Source: CADCWK01 sp035944555 (GTDB taxonomy: Bacteria; Chloroflexota; Chloroflexia; Thermomicrobiales; UBA6265). Taken from it: a stretch of 64,000 bases of DNA. This document shows positions 34,992 through 45,022 of the stretch, one piece after another (the first letter of the stretch is position 1; every line of letters starts with the position of its first letter). Under the pieces are notes generated by a model, which saw only the letters and a list, made by a program, of their open reading frames with translations, was not told where the DNA came from and did not search any database. The position numbers were made by a program, and so were the translations under genes. The stretch spans positions 1 through 64,000 of the forward strand of contig DASZAY010000015.1 in NCBI GenBank assembly GCA_035944555.1, given 5' to 3'.

Positions 34992-35017
34992 ACGCCACCT
35001 ACCGCCACTGGTATGGT
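34989..35017 (+). promoter_or_regulatory. Promoter of the nrdA-nrdB operon
   Basis: TTGACG (34989-34994) and TATGGT (35012-35017) are separated by exactly 17 bases. The predicted transcript start, near 35024, is just upstream of the cobalamin riboswitch. Confidence 0.65.
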
Positions 35018-35029
35018 CATCATCAGTAT

Positions 35030-35218
35030 CGGTTCGGTGCCCGGGTTCCCCGGAGCACCGGCGCAAGAGGGAATCCGGTTCGAATCCGGAGCTGCCCCGC
35101 AGCGGTACGCAGGAACGAACACCGTCATCGAGCACTGGCCTTCCGGGGTCGGGAAGCGACGGTCAGTAGGAATCGGGTACCCGTCCCGGCCGCCTGCAAG
35201 CCCGAAGACCTGCCGATG
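35030..35218 (+). ncRNA. Cobalamin (B12) riboswitch
   Basis: The conserved B12 aptamer segments occur in order: GAGGGAATCCGGTTCGAATC then GGAGCTGCCCCGCAGCGGTA (35067-35106), GAGCACTGG at 35130, the GGGAAGCGACGG and AGTAGG block (35151-35170), and CAAGCCCGAAGACCTGCCG (35198-35216). The first line of the aptamer is probably GGTGCCC near 35037. It lies on the plus strand between the nrd promoter and the nrdA start. Binding of adenosylcobalamin is expected to shut off downstream expression. GGTTCGAATCC inside it is not a tRNA T-loop. Confidence 0.93.
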
Positions 35219-35220
35219 CC

Positions 35221-35240
35221 GCGCACCCAACCGGGTGCGC
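35221..35240 (+). promoter_or_regulatory. Hairpin at the 3' edge of the riboswitch
   Basis: GCGCACCC and GGGTGCGC pair around AACC, directly after the aptamer. It may be the hairpin whose loop kisses the aptamer's L5 loop (which contains GGTT), or a part of the expression platform. The nrdA ribosome site is 200 bases further on, so how it controls expression is not clear. Confidence 0.45.
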
Positions 35241-35452
35241 TGTCGCCTGACCCTCGTGGGAGGGATCGGCGGTGCTGCATTCGACCTGCGTGTCCTGGTT
35301 CCCGGGACATGGCCGCGGTGACGCACCTCCTCCTCCCCGTGATCTCGCGACACCGATGCAGGTGTTGCCGTCATGGCCCCTCGCGAGCCCGCAACTGGAT
35401 ATGCACGCAAGGTCACCTACCCCGCGCGGGACCTGTCGGATGGAGCGCCTCC

Positions 35453-38410
<2,958 letters not shown>

Positions 38411-38422
38411 GGCCGGTTATCC

Positions 38423-38550
38423 CCGGGGCTGAAGCACCCGGGCTCATCACAGGGTAGCCGCCACGGCCCGCGATGGCTCCGCGAAACGGGCCGCGGTTTG
38501 ATCAACTGCCCACTCGCGACAGCCGTTCAGCCCGGGGGTTTCAGCCCCGG
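38423..38550. repeat. Inverted-repeat element in the nrdA-nrdB gap
   Basis: A 22-base sequence at 38423-38444 and its complement at 38529-38550 match at 20 of 22 positions (CCGGGGCTGAA...CCCGGGCT). Between them lies a smaller hairpin (CGGCCCG 38464-38470 with CGGGCCG 38487-38493). It looks like a REP/MITE-type palindromic element inserted in the 185-base gap. The remaining 45 bases hold the nrdB ribosome site. Confidence 0.6.
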
Positions 38551-38595
38551 ACCCCCTGCTTCGAATGACACCACTCTTTCGAAAGGATGATCCTC

Positions 38596-39699
38596 ATGGT
38601 CCTCGATTTCGATCTCGGCCCCGCGACCGCGACCCTCACACCGGCTGCTCCGGTGATTCCGGACCTGCCGAAGCGCGCCGACGACCGAACGGCCAATGAC
38701 CGCAAGCGCCTGATCAACTGTGAGACGGTCGACGTCAACCAGTTGATGCCGCTCAAGTACGAGTGGGCTTGGGAGCACTACCTCAACGGCTGCGCCAACC
38801 ACTGGATGCCGACCGAGGTCCCGATGGGCGCCGACATCGCCACCTGGAAGGGCAACCGTCTGTCGGAGGACGAGCGGCTGGTCATCATGCGCAATCTCGG
38901 CTTCTTCTCGACCGCCGAGAGTCTCGTCGCCAACAACCTGACGCTGGCGATCTTCAAGCAGGTCACCAACGCCGAGTGCCGCCAGTACCTGCTCCGGCAG
39001 GCGTTCGAGGAGGCCATCCACACCCACACCTTTCACTACATCGTGGAAAGCCTGGGCCTGGACGAGAAGGAAATCTTCGGGATGTACCGGGACATCCCGG
39101 CGATCGCGGCCAAGGACGAGCTCGAGATGGAGCTCACCGCGGCGCTGCTCGACCCGGAGTTCAGCACCGCCACGGACGAGGGCACACGCAAGTTCCTCGA
39201 GAACCTCGTCGGGTTCTACGTGATCATGGAAGGCATCTTCTTCTACGCCGGCTTCGCTATGATCCTGTCGTTCCACCGCCAGAACCGGATGACCGGCATC
39301 GGAGAGCAGTTCCAGTACATCCTTCGCGACGAGACGGTCCACCTCAACTTCGGCATCGACCTGATCAACGGCATCGTCGCCGAGAACCCGCAGGTCTGGA
39401 CGCAGGATTTCCGCGACCACCTGGTCAGCCGGATCCGGCACGCCGTCGAGCTCGAGGCCGACTACGCCCGGAGCTGCCTGCCCAACGGCGTGATGGGCCT
39501 CAATAGCAATCTGTTCGAGGAGTACGTCCGCTTCGTCGCCGATCGCCGCCTGGAGCGCATCGGGCTGCCGAGGCAGTACATGGCCCGCAACCCGTTCCCG
39601 TGGATGAGCGAGACGATCGACCTGGGCAAGGAGAAGAACTTCTTCGAGAGCCGGGTGACCGACTACCGGCGTGGCGCCTCACTGGACTGGGGCGACTGA
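38596..39699 (+). CDS. nrdB: Ribonucleotide reductase small subunit, class Ic type (Phe at the radical-Tyr site)
   Basis: A 367-residue ferritin-like metal subunit that generates the radical for NrdA. Expected metal ligands are Glu108 (FFSTAES), Glu139 and His142 (FEEAIHTHTF), Glu212 (MEGIFF) and Glu246 and His249 (RDETVHLNFG). The spacing equals that of Chlamydia trachomatis NrdB (Glu89, 120, His123, 193, 227, 230). Position 146, where class Ia has the tyrosyl radical, is Phe, and the first ligand is Glu, not Asp. Both are marks of class Ic Mn/Fe enzymes. ATG 38596 with AAGG upstream is preferred to ATG 38587, which would be too near it. It is cotranscribed with nrdA. Confidence 0.93.
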   Translation: MVLDFDLGPATATLTPAAPVIPDLPKRADDRTANDRKRLINCETVDVNQLMPLKYEWAWEHYLNGCANHWMPTEVPMGADIATWKGNRLSEDERLVIMRNLGFFSTAESLVANNLTLAIFKQVTNAECRQYLLRQAFEEAIHTHTFHYIVESLGLDEKEIFGMYRDIPAIAAKDELEMELTAALLDPEFSTATDEGTRKFLENLVGFYVIMEGIFFYAGFAMILSFHRQNRMTGIGEQFQYILRDETVHLNFGIDLINGIVAENPQVWTQDFRDHLVSRIRHAVELEADYARSCLPNGVMGLNSNLFEEYVRFVADRRLERIGLPRQYMARNPFPWMSETIDLGKEKNFFESRVTDYRRGASLDWGD

Positions 39700-39725
39700 C
39701 GTCGAGACGGATTGGGGACAGACCC

Positions 39726-39758
39726 AGGAGCCCGGTGCGACGCTCGCACCGGGCTCCT
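39726..39758. terminator. Terminator of the nrd operon
   Basis: A perfect 15-bp stem (39726-39740 with 39744-39758) with a 3-base loop, 26 bases after the nrdB stop. It also faces the minus-strand GNAT gene and could stop both. Confidence 0.85.
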
Positions 39759-39780
39759 TCACGTCTCTCGGAGTCCAGGA

Positions 39781-40347
39781 TCAGTCGAGATACTGCTCGT
39801 ACAGCTGGCCGACCCAGTTGCCCCGGTGGAACGTCTCCGTTGGCGTGAAGCCCTGGCCAACATAGTAATTGACCAGGCGACGATCGCCGCCACCGAACGA
39901 GTCAACGCGCAATAACCGGATGCCGGCCGCACGAGTATCGGCCCGGATCCGTTCGAGAAGGACGCTCCCGACCCCATTTCCTCGCTCCGATGGGGCGGCG
40001 ATCAGCAGGTGGATGTAACGCTGCGGCACGACCACGTCAGGGACGTAGGGTGGGTTGGATTGCCCGACGACGGCGACACCAACGATACGTCCAGCACGTT
40101 CGGCGACGATACCGTCGTTGTCCTGCAGCATCCCGTAGATTCGCGACATCCTGGTCTCGTTGCCAGTCCAGGGCTCACTGCCCCATTGGTTCGAGCGTCC
40201 GCGACTGACCAGCCACATTACCGATTCGTCGAGAAGGCGAATGACCTCGCCGTGGTCATCGCTGGTCGCGGCGCGCAGGTGAAGAGCTTGCTGGGCATAT
40301 GAGTGCGGCACATCGGAGGGAGTGAGCTCTGGTCCGGTCACGCACAT
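39781..40347 (-). CDS. GNAT family N-acetyltransferase
   Basis: A 188-residue acetyl-CoA-dependent transferase of unknown substrate. The fold is seen in LHLRAATSDDHGEVIRLLDE at the start, IHLLIAAPSERGNGVGSVLL (the acetyl-CoA-binding R/Q-x-x-G-x-G/A loop, here ERGNGVG) and LLRVDSFGGGDRRLVNYYVG with GFTPTETF at the end. The frame is open to 40404; the ATG at 40347 is chosen because it gives the shorter normal N-terminus, although its ribosome site is weak. It stands alone between convergent and same-strand neighbours. Confidence 0.82.
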   Translation of the reverse strand: MCVTGPELTPSDVPHSYAQQALHLRAATSDDHGEVIRLLDESVMWLVSRGRSNQWGSEPWTGNETRMSRIYGMLQDNDGIVAERAGRIVGVAVVGQSNPPYVPDVVVPQRYIHLLIAAPSERGNGVGSVLLERIRADTRAAGIRLLRVDSFGGGDRRLVNYYVGQGFTPTETFHRGNWVGQLYEQYLD

Positions 40348-40607
40348 GAATACCTGTTCCCTTACCGATGAAGTGCCAGCACCGGGAAGAAGATGAAGAC
40401 GCACTGGGACGAATGCAAACCAGGTGGTAACCGCAGCGATGAACAGTACGTCCGGTACACCTCCCCTGGATCACCCCGATCCCTCCGACGACTGGATGCG
40501 CGGTGACTTGTTGATGAGGTTCGGTGGAGCGGCCAACCTGCCGCTGCCGGGCGCGGAACTGTGAAACCGATCCCGCTTGCCACCAGCAGGGCAGTTGCGC
40601 ACAGAGA

Positions 40608-40635
40608 AAGGGCCGGCAAGCTTTTGCCGGCCCTT
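40608..40635. terminator. Terminator of the MoxR/VWA module
   Basis: A perfect 12-bp stem (40608-40619 with 40624-40635), 4-base loop, 29 bases beyond the stop of the 30-residue membrane peptide gene on the minus strand. On that strand the stem is followed by TCTCTG. Confidence 0.75.
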
Positions 40636-40664
40636 CCAATCATTCAACGAGGGGGTAGAGGGGG

Positions 40665-40757
40665 TTACAGGATGCCCTGGATGATCTGGACCAGCAGCCA
40701 GATGACGATGATGACGCCGATGATCGTGCCGATGATGATGCCTGCTCCGAAGCGCAT
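40665..40757 (-). CDS. 30-residue membrane micropeptide
   Basis: A complete small gene: ATG at 40757 preceded at 7 bases by AAGGAGA, 30 codons and a TAA. The peptide starts MRFGAGIIIGTIIGVIIVIW and is a single transmembrane helix rich in Ile, with Gly in the first half in a GxxxG-like pattern (IIIGTIIG). It lies 92 bases after the VWA gene on the same strand and directly before a terminator, so it is the last gene of the MoxR/VWA operon. It may bind or anchor the module's membrane proteins. I know of no named family. Confidence 0.7.
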   Translation of the reverse strand: MRFGAGIIIGTIIGVIIVIWLLVQIIQGIL

Positions 40758-40849
40758 GGCGGTCTCTCCTTGCATTGTCCCGGCCAGCGGCTGCTGGACC
40801 ACTGCTCTGCCGCAGCGCAGAAAGGGCGCCACTGACCGGTCGCCGACGC

Positions 40850-43051
40850 TCAGCCGACCCGCTTCCGCTTGTTGGCGACGTAGTCGATCAGGACATACTC
40901 GCCGAGCTCGCCGGGGGTAGCGGCGAAGACCCGCCCGCGGTTGATCTTCATCAGGTCGTCGATGAACTGCACCATGTACAGCGACCGCTCCATCATGAAG
41001 GTGTTGATCGTGATGCCGTCCTTCGTCGCCCGGCCGACCTCGCGGAGGGTCTCCCGGAAGGTAGCGGGCTTGGGCGGGTAGTTGAAGCGAACCTTGCCAC
41101 TCTCGTCGAAGTGCGCGGTCGGCTCGCCGTCGGTCACGACGATGATCTGCTTGTTGGCGCCCTTGTGCCGGGCCAGGAACTGGCGTGACAGCTGGAAGCC
41201 GTGCTGCATGTTCGTGCCGTAGTTGTGCTCGTTCCAGTGCAGGGTCGGCAGGTCGGTGGTCTTGAGCTCCTCGGCGGTCGAGGAGAAGCCGATGATCGCC
41301 ATCGCGTCCCTCGGGTACTGGGAGCGGATCAGCGAGTCCAGGGCAAGCGCGACCTTCCGAGCGGCGTTGAAGCACCCGTTGTAGAGCATCGACCGGCTCA
41401 TGTCGATCATCAGCACGGTCGCGGTCCGGGTCAGGTATTCGTTGCGGTAGACCGCGAAATCCTCCGGCTGCAGCCGGACCGGAGACCCGACGCCGTCACG
41501 CTGCACGGCGTTCATCACGGTCTGTGGCAGGTCGAGCTGGAACGGGTCGCCGAATTCGTAGGGCTTGTTCTGATCCACCCGCTCGCCAGAGGCGCCGTTC
41601 GAGCGGAGCTCGTGCTGCCCGACGCGGTCCTTCTTCAGATTGAGAAAGATGTCGGCCAGTGCCTTCTCGCCGATCTTGCGCACGCCCTGCGGCGTCAGCT
41701 CGTAGCCGCGCTGCCCCGCCTTGATGTAACCCGCATCCTCGAGCACTTTCGCAAGCTGGCGAAGGTGGCTGACTTCCTCGCCACCTTCCTCGCCCAGCAG
41801 GTCGCGCAGCAGGTCGTCATCGAGGTTGGCGAGATCTTGCCAGGAGGAAACGTCCTGCAACTCGCGCTCGAGGTCGTCGTACTGGCGCATCCGGTTCATC
41901 AGCCGGCTCGCCTCGTCGAGCGTCAGCGACTCATCGCCGGAAAAGTCCAGCGGCTGGCGGCGACCATCCGACGGCATCGACTGCCCGAGGTTCTGGGCCA
42001 GCCGCTGCATCTGGGCCTGGGTCTCCGGGTCGTTCATGGCCGCCGACATCAATCCTTCGAGTTCGGACCGCTGCTCGGCAGACATGTTGTCCATCAGCTG
42101 CCGCATGGCCTGCATCTGCTCACCCATGCGCTGCTTCAACCCGTCGAGGTCCTGGACATCACTCCCGAAGTAGTGCCCCCACTTGTGCTGGAACTGCTCG
42201 AAGTCGGTCGGTTCGCCCCGGGCGTCGGCCTCCATCATCTCGTTCAGGTCGCCAAGCATGCGGTTGAGGTTGTCAACGTCGTCGGACGACATCCCCTGCA
42301 ATGACTGGGAAAGGCCCTGGTAGGTCGAGTCCATGACCTGCTGCCGCAGCATGTCGAGCAGTTCCCGGAACTGGCCGTACGCCTCGGGCACCATGAATTC
42401 GTAGTCCCGGAGCGCCGAGATGGCGCCGCCCATGTCGTCCGGCACGCGATCGAGCTGCTGGCGCTTGCGGTCGGCCATCTGCTCGAGCAGGGACTGGAGG
42501 TCGTCATCATGATCGGAGGAGGCATCGGATTGCTCGGGCCGATCGCCTGCTCCGCCGCCCGCGCCGGCTTCGTCAGTGCCCATCGGACTGGCACTCGCCG
42601 TCGCGTCGGGACCCGGGGCTACCGCTCCTGACCCGTCCGAATCCGGTCGATCCCCGTTGCCATCAGGCTGCGTTTCGTTCGCGGCCTGCCGGCGCTGGTC
42701 CAGCTGGCGCCGTCCGTCCTCCACGCGGGCATTGATGCCGTCGCGCTCGGTCTGGAGGACCTGGTCGAGCTTCTCGCGGACCTGGTCGATGATGGACCCG
42801 AGGTCGTACTTGTCCAGCTGCTGCTGGCGCTGCTCCCGGACGCGGCTCATCAGGTCGCGGAGACCGGGCATATGCGAGCCATCCGGTCGCTCGAAGCCCC
42901 AGCGGAACATCCGCTGCATGGCGAGGTCGAGGTCCCCGCTGTTCATCAGGTCGTCCGAGATGGCGCTCATCAGGTCGTTGGCGTCCATCGCATCGACGGC
43001 CTGGGCGCCGTCCCAGCGGGAATAGCGGGACCCGGTGCGGTGAAAGGGCAT
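40850..43051 (-). CDS. VWA domain protein (magnesium chelatase D/CobT-like partner of a MoxR-type ATPase)
   Basis: A 733-residue protein. The C-terminal von Willebrand A domain has the metal-ion MIDAS motif in VLMIDMSRSMLYNG (Asp near 548), with a later conserved Thr in IIVVTDGEPTAHF. The middle is a polar, low-complexity, Asp/Ser-rich region followed by a long Gln/Met-rich helical region (QRMGEQMQAMRQLMDNMSAEQ). No signal peptide is seen. AGGGAGA lies 7 bases before the ATG. It is in one gene cluster with the AAA+ ATPase at 45023. It resembles the Rv0959-type VWA proteins paired with Mg-chelatase-like ATPases in actinobacteria. The likely role is metal insertion or complex remodelling; the client is unknown. 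Confidence 0.82.
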   Translation of the reverse strand: MPFHRTGSRYSRWDGAQAVDAMDANDLMSAISDDLMNSGDLDLAMQRMFRWGFERPDGSHMPGLRDLMSRVREQRQQQLDKYDLGSIIDQVREKLDQVLQTERDGINARVEDGRRQLDQRRQAANETQPDGNGDRPDSDGSGAVAPGPDATASASPMGTDEAGAGGGAGDRPEQSDASSDHDDDLQSLLEQMADRKRQQLDRVPDDMGGAISALRDYEFMVPEAYGQFRELLDMLRQQVMDSTYQGLSQSLQGMSSDDVDNLNRMLGDLNEMMEADARGEPTDFEQFQHKWGHYFGSDVQDLDGLKQRMGEQMQAMRQLMDNMSAEQRSELEGLMSAAMNDPETQAQMQRLAQNLGQSMPSDGRRQPLDFSGDESLTLDEASRLMNRMRQYDDLERELQDVSSWQDLANLDDDLLRDLLGEEGGEEVSHLRQLAKVLEDAGYIKAGQRGYELTPQGVRKIGEKALADIFLNLKKDRVGQHELRSNGASGERVDQNKPYEFGDPFQLDLPQTVMNAVQRDGVGSPVRLQPEDFAVYRNEYLTRTATVLMIDMSRSMLYNGCFNAARKVALALDSLIRSQYPRDAMAIIGFSSTAEELKTTDLPTLHWNEHNYGTNMQHGFQLSRQFLARHKGANKQIIVVTDGEPTAHFDESGKVRFNYPPKPATFRETLREVGRATKDGITINTFMMERSLYMVQFIDDLMKINRGRVFAATPGELGEYVLIDYVANKRKRVG

Positions 43052-43140
43052 TGACGGTTCTCCCTGGCGTCCCGGGATGGGGACACCGATGACCGCTGCG
43101 GGTGTGCGCGGTCATCCGGTGCGTGCGTTGGCGATCAAGG

Positions 43141-44106
43141 TCAGCGGCCGACCGGGTCTGGCTTGGCGGCCCGGCCGGTCGGGATCGGGGCGGCGTTCCG
43201 ACCGGTCAGCGGCGGGCCGGATTCGTCAATCTCTTCGAGCTCGAAGGCGAGCATCTCGGAGGCGACTTCAAGATCGATCAGGTCGCCCTGGTGAATCTGC
43301 GCGCGGAGATCGTTCATGCGGCGGTTCAGGAGCGGGAGGTCATGCTCCTCGACGCGGCGAAGGGCAGGAGCGGCCGCGTCGATGTTTCGGACGGCCAGGC
43401 GCTGGTACCGGTCAAGGATCGTCGCGGTCGGCCCAAGGTAGCGGTCAAGGAAGGTCCTGGCCGTGGACTCGTCTCCCGTCCCGTCGCCGAGCGCGGCGAC
43501 GATCTGATCAGCCGATGCCAGGACTTCGAGTGCCTGCCGTCGAGCGTCCGGCGTGGGGATCCGGCGGGAGACGGCCCGCAGCCGGTCGATCTCGGCGCCG
43601 GCCCGCTCGGTCAGCTGCGAAAGCGTAGCTCCGGCTGCCTGCCCGGGGGACGCCGTCGTGGTCGACGAGCCGGACGACCGGAATCGCCCCTGGCTGTAGG
43701 CTGGCTGGGGTGCGGCGCCGGCTGGCGCCACCTGGCCGGACCATTCCCGCGCCTTCCGCTCCTTCCACTCGTCGCCCATGGTAGGGCCGAAGGTATTCCA
43801 GGTATGGAATGCGAGGCCGATGCCCCAGCCCATGGCCGGCCAGATTGCCCAGAAGTAGCCACCCCACGTGATCAGGTTGATGATGATCAGCGCGCCGATG
43901 ACGATCAGATAGGCGCCGAGATGGCTCCAGTAGCCCGCTACCTCTTCCGCCCGCTTCCGGGCTCGTCGGTAGGAATCGTCGCTGTCAGCCATCGCCATCG
44001 CCTCCATCCCGTAATCACCGCGCCGGATTGCCGCCTTCTGCTCACGGCGCTCGGCCCTGCGGGCAACCTTGTCGGCCCTCCGCAGCGCCTTGTCGGAGCG
44101 GCTCAT
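43141..44106 (-). CDS. 2TM-domain membrane protein with an XpaC-like helical C-terminus (paralogue B)
   Basis: A 321-residue protein. It starts with a highly basic region (SDKALRRADKVARRAERREQK), then has a 2TM-type hairpin (GYWSHLGAYLIVIGALIIIN ... GYFWAIWPAMGWGIGLAF), a Pro/Ser/Thr linker, and a helical C-terminal domain. That domain (LDRYLGPTATILDRYQRLAV ... GDLIDLEVASEMLAFELEE) closely matches the one in the preceding gene and recalls the XpaC family. Its ATG overlaps the TGA of that gene (ATGA), so the two are translationally coupled. The basic tail is probably cytoplasmic. It lies 89 bases before the VWA gene. No enzymatic activity is recognised. Confidence 0.72.
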   Translation of the reverse strand: MSRSDKALRRADKVARRAERREQKAAIRRGDYGMEAMAMADSDDSYRRARKRAEEVAGYWSHLGAYLIVIGALIIINLITWGGYFWAIWPAMGWGIGLAFHTWNTFGPTMGDEWKERKAREWSGQVAPAGAAPQPAYSQGRFRSSGSSTTTASPGQAAGATLSQLTERAGAEIDRLRAVSRRIPTPDARRQALEVLASADQIVAALGDGTGDESTARTFLDRYLGPTATILDRYQRLAVRNIDAAAPALRRVEEHDLPLLNRRMNDLRAQIHQGDLIDLEVASEMLAFELEEIDESGPPLTGRNAAPIPTGRAAKPDPVGR

Positions 44107-44981
44107 CGCTCCCGGACCTTCGGGTCCGCGATCGGATCGACCGGGTCCCACCGCACCGGCCTGCGGATGTCGTCGTCATCTTGCCCGTCGTCGAGCGGCG
44201 GGGCTCCGTTGACCGGCGAGCCCAGTTCGAACGCGAGCATCTCCGAGGCGACTTCCAGGTCAATCAGATCTCCGCGGTGAATCTGCTCGTAGAACTCGTC
44301 GAACTTCGTCTGAAGGAGCGGCAGGTCGTGCTGCTCCACTCGCTGGATCGCATCCCGGGCGGTGGTCAGGTCCCGTGCGGCGATCCGGGAATAGCGGCTG
44401 AGAATGGTGGTCGCCGGTGCCAGGTAGCGGTCATTGAAGACCTCCGCCATGTGCGCGTCTCCGCGCTCCCGCACCGAGGACACGATGCGGTCGGCATCGT
44501 CGACCAGATTGGTGGCCCGGGTACGGATCGCCTGGTCCCGTATACCGGGAAGCGTCGCCCGCATCCGGGCGGCCAGCTCCCGGCCCCGGAAGAGGGCGGC
44601 TCGCAGCGCCGGGTCGGCAACGGAATCATCCGCCCGGACTCGCTGCGAGCCAGGTTCGCCCCACTGCACGGTCGGCTTGCGGGGGGCACCACCGGCCCGG
44701 TGCGGGATGTGTCCTGTGCCGTGTCGCTGGCCGTCATCCCCGTGCATCCACCCTTTCACCCGGTCGAACTTGTTCGCTCCGAAGATGAACAGGAAGAACA
44801 GCAGGAAGAACGGGATCCCGCGGAGGGCGATCGCGAACGCGATGAAGAGCACGACGGCGAACGCGATCCAGACCCAGCGCGGCACCGCCCGCAGACCGGT
44901 GCGAACGGTACCGGGAGTAAACGATTCCGGCTGCGTCGGTCGCAGGTAGCGGTCGTCGCGATCCTCTCCCCACATGGACAC
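44103..44981 (-). CDS. Membrane protein with an XpaC-like helical C-terminus (paralogue A)
   Basis: A 292-residue protein with two close transmembrane helices (WVWIAFAVVLFIAFAIALRG, IPFFLLFFLFIFGANKF) and a cytoplasmic helical domain. The part NDRYLAPATTILSRYSRIAA ... HRGDLIDLEVASEMLAFEL parallels paralogue B almost residue by residue, so the pair arose by tandem duplication. The start is a GTG at 44981 with AGGAGA 9 bases upstream; the ATG two codons on is possible. It lies 41 bases after the MoxR-type ATPase and overlaps paralogue B by 4 bases. The XpaC comparison is by pattern and is not secure. Confidence 0.72.
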   Translation of the reverse strand: MSMWGEDRDDRYLRPTQPESFTPGTVRTGLRAVPRWVWIAFAVVLFIAFAIALRGIPFFLLFFLFIFGANKFDRVKGWMHGDDGQRHGTGHIPHRAGGAPRKPTVQWGEPGSQRVRADDSVADPALRAALFRGRELAARMRATLPGIRDQAIRTRATNLVDDADRIVSSVRERGDAHMAEVFNDRYLAPATTILSRYSRIAARDLTTARDAIQRVEQHDLPLLQTKFDEFYEQIHRGDLIDLEVASEMLAFELGSPVNGAPPLDDGQDDDDIRRPVRWDPVDPIADPKVRER

Positions 44982-45022
44982 GGGTCGTCTTCTCCTGGCG
45001 GCCTACCTTCGTCGAAGATGGC

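Noticed and set aside
35070..35095. GGTTCGAATCC as the T-loop of a tRNA gene
   Set aside because: It lies inside the cobalamin aptamer and no acceptor or anticodon stem can be built around it.
34886..35452. N-terminal extension of NrdA through the riboswitch
   Set aside because: The open frame crosses the promoter and aptamer and gives a non-protein-like Arg/Pro/Cys-rich translation. The start is at 35453.
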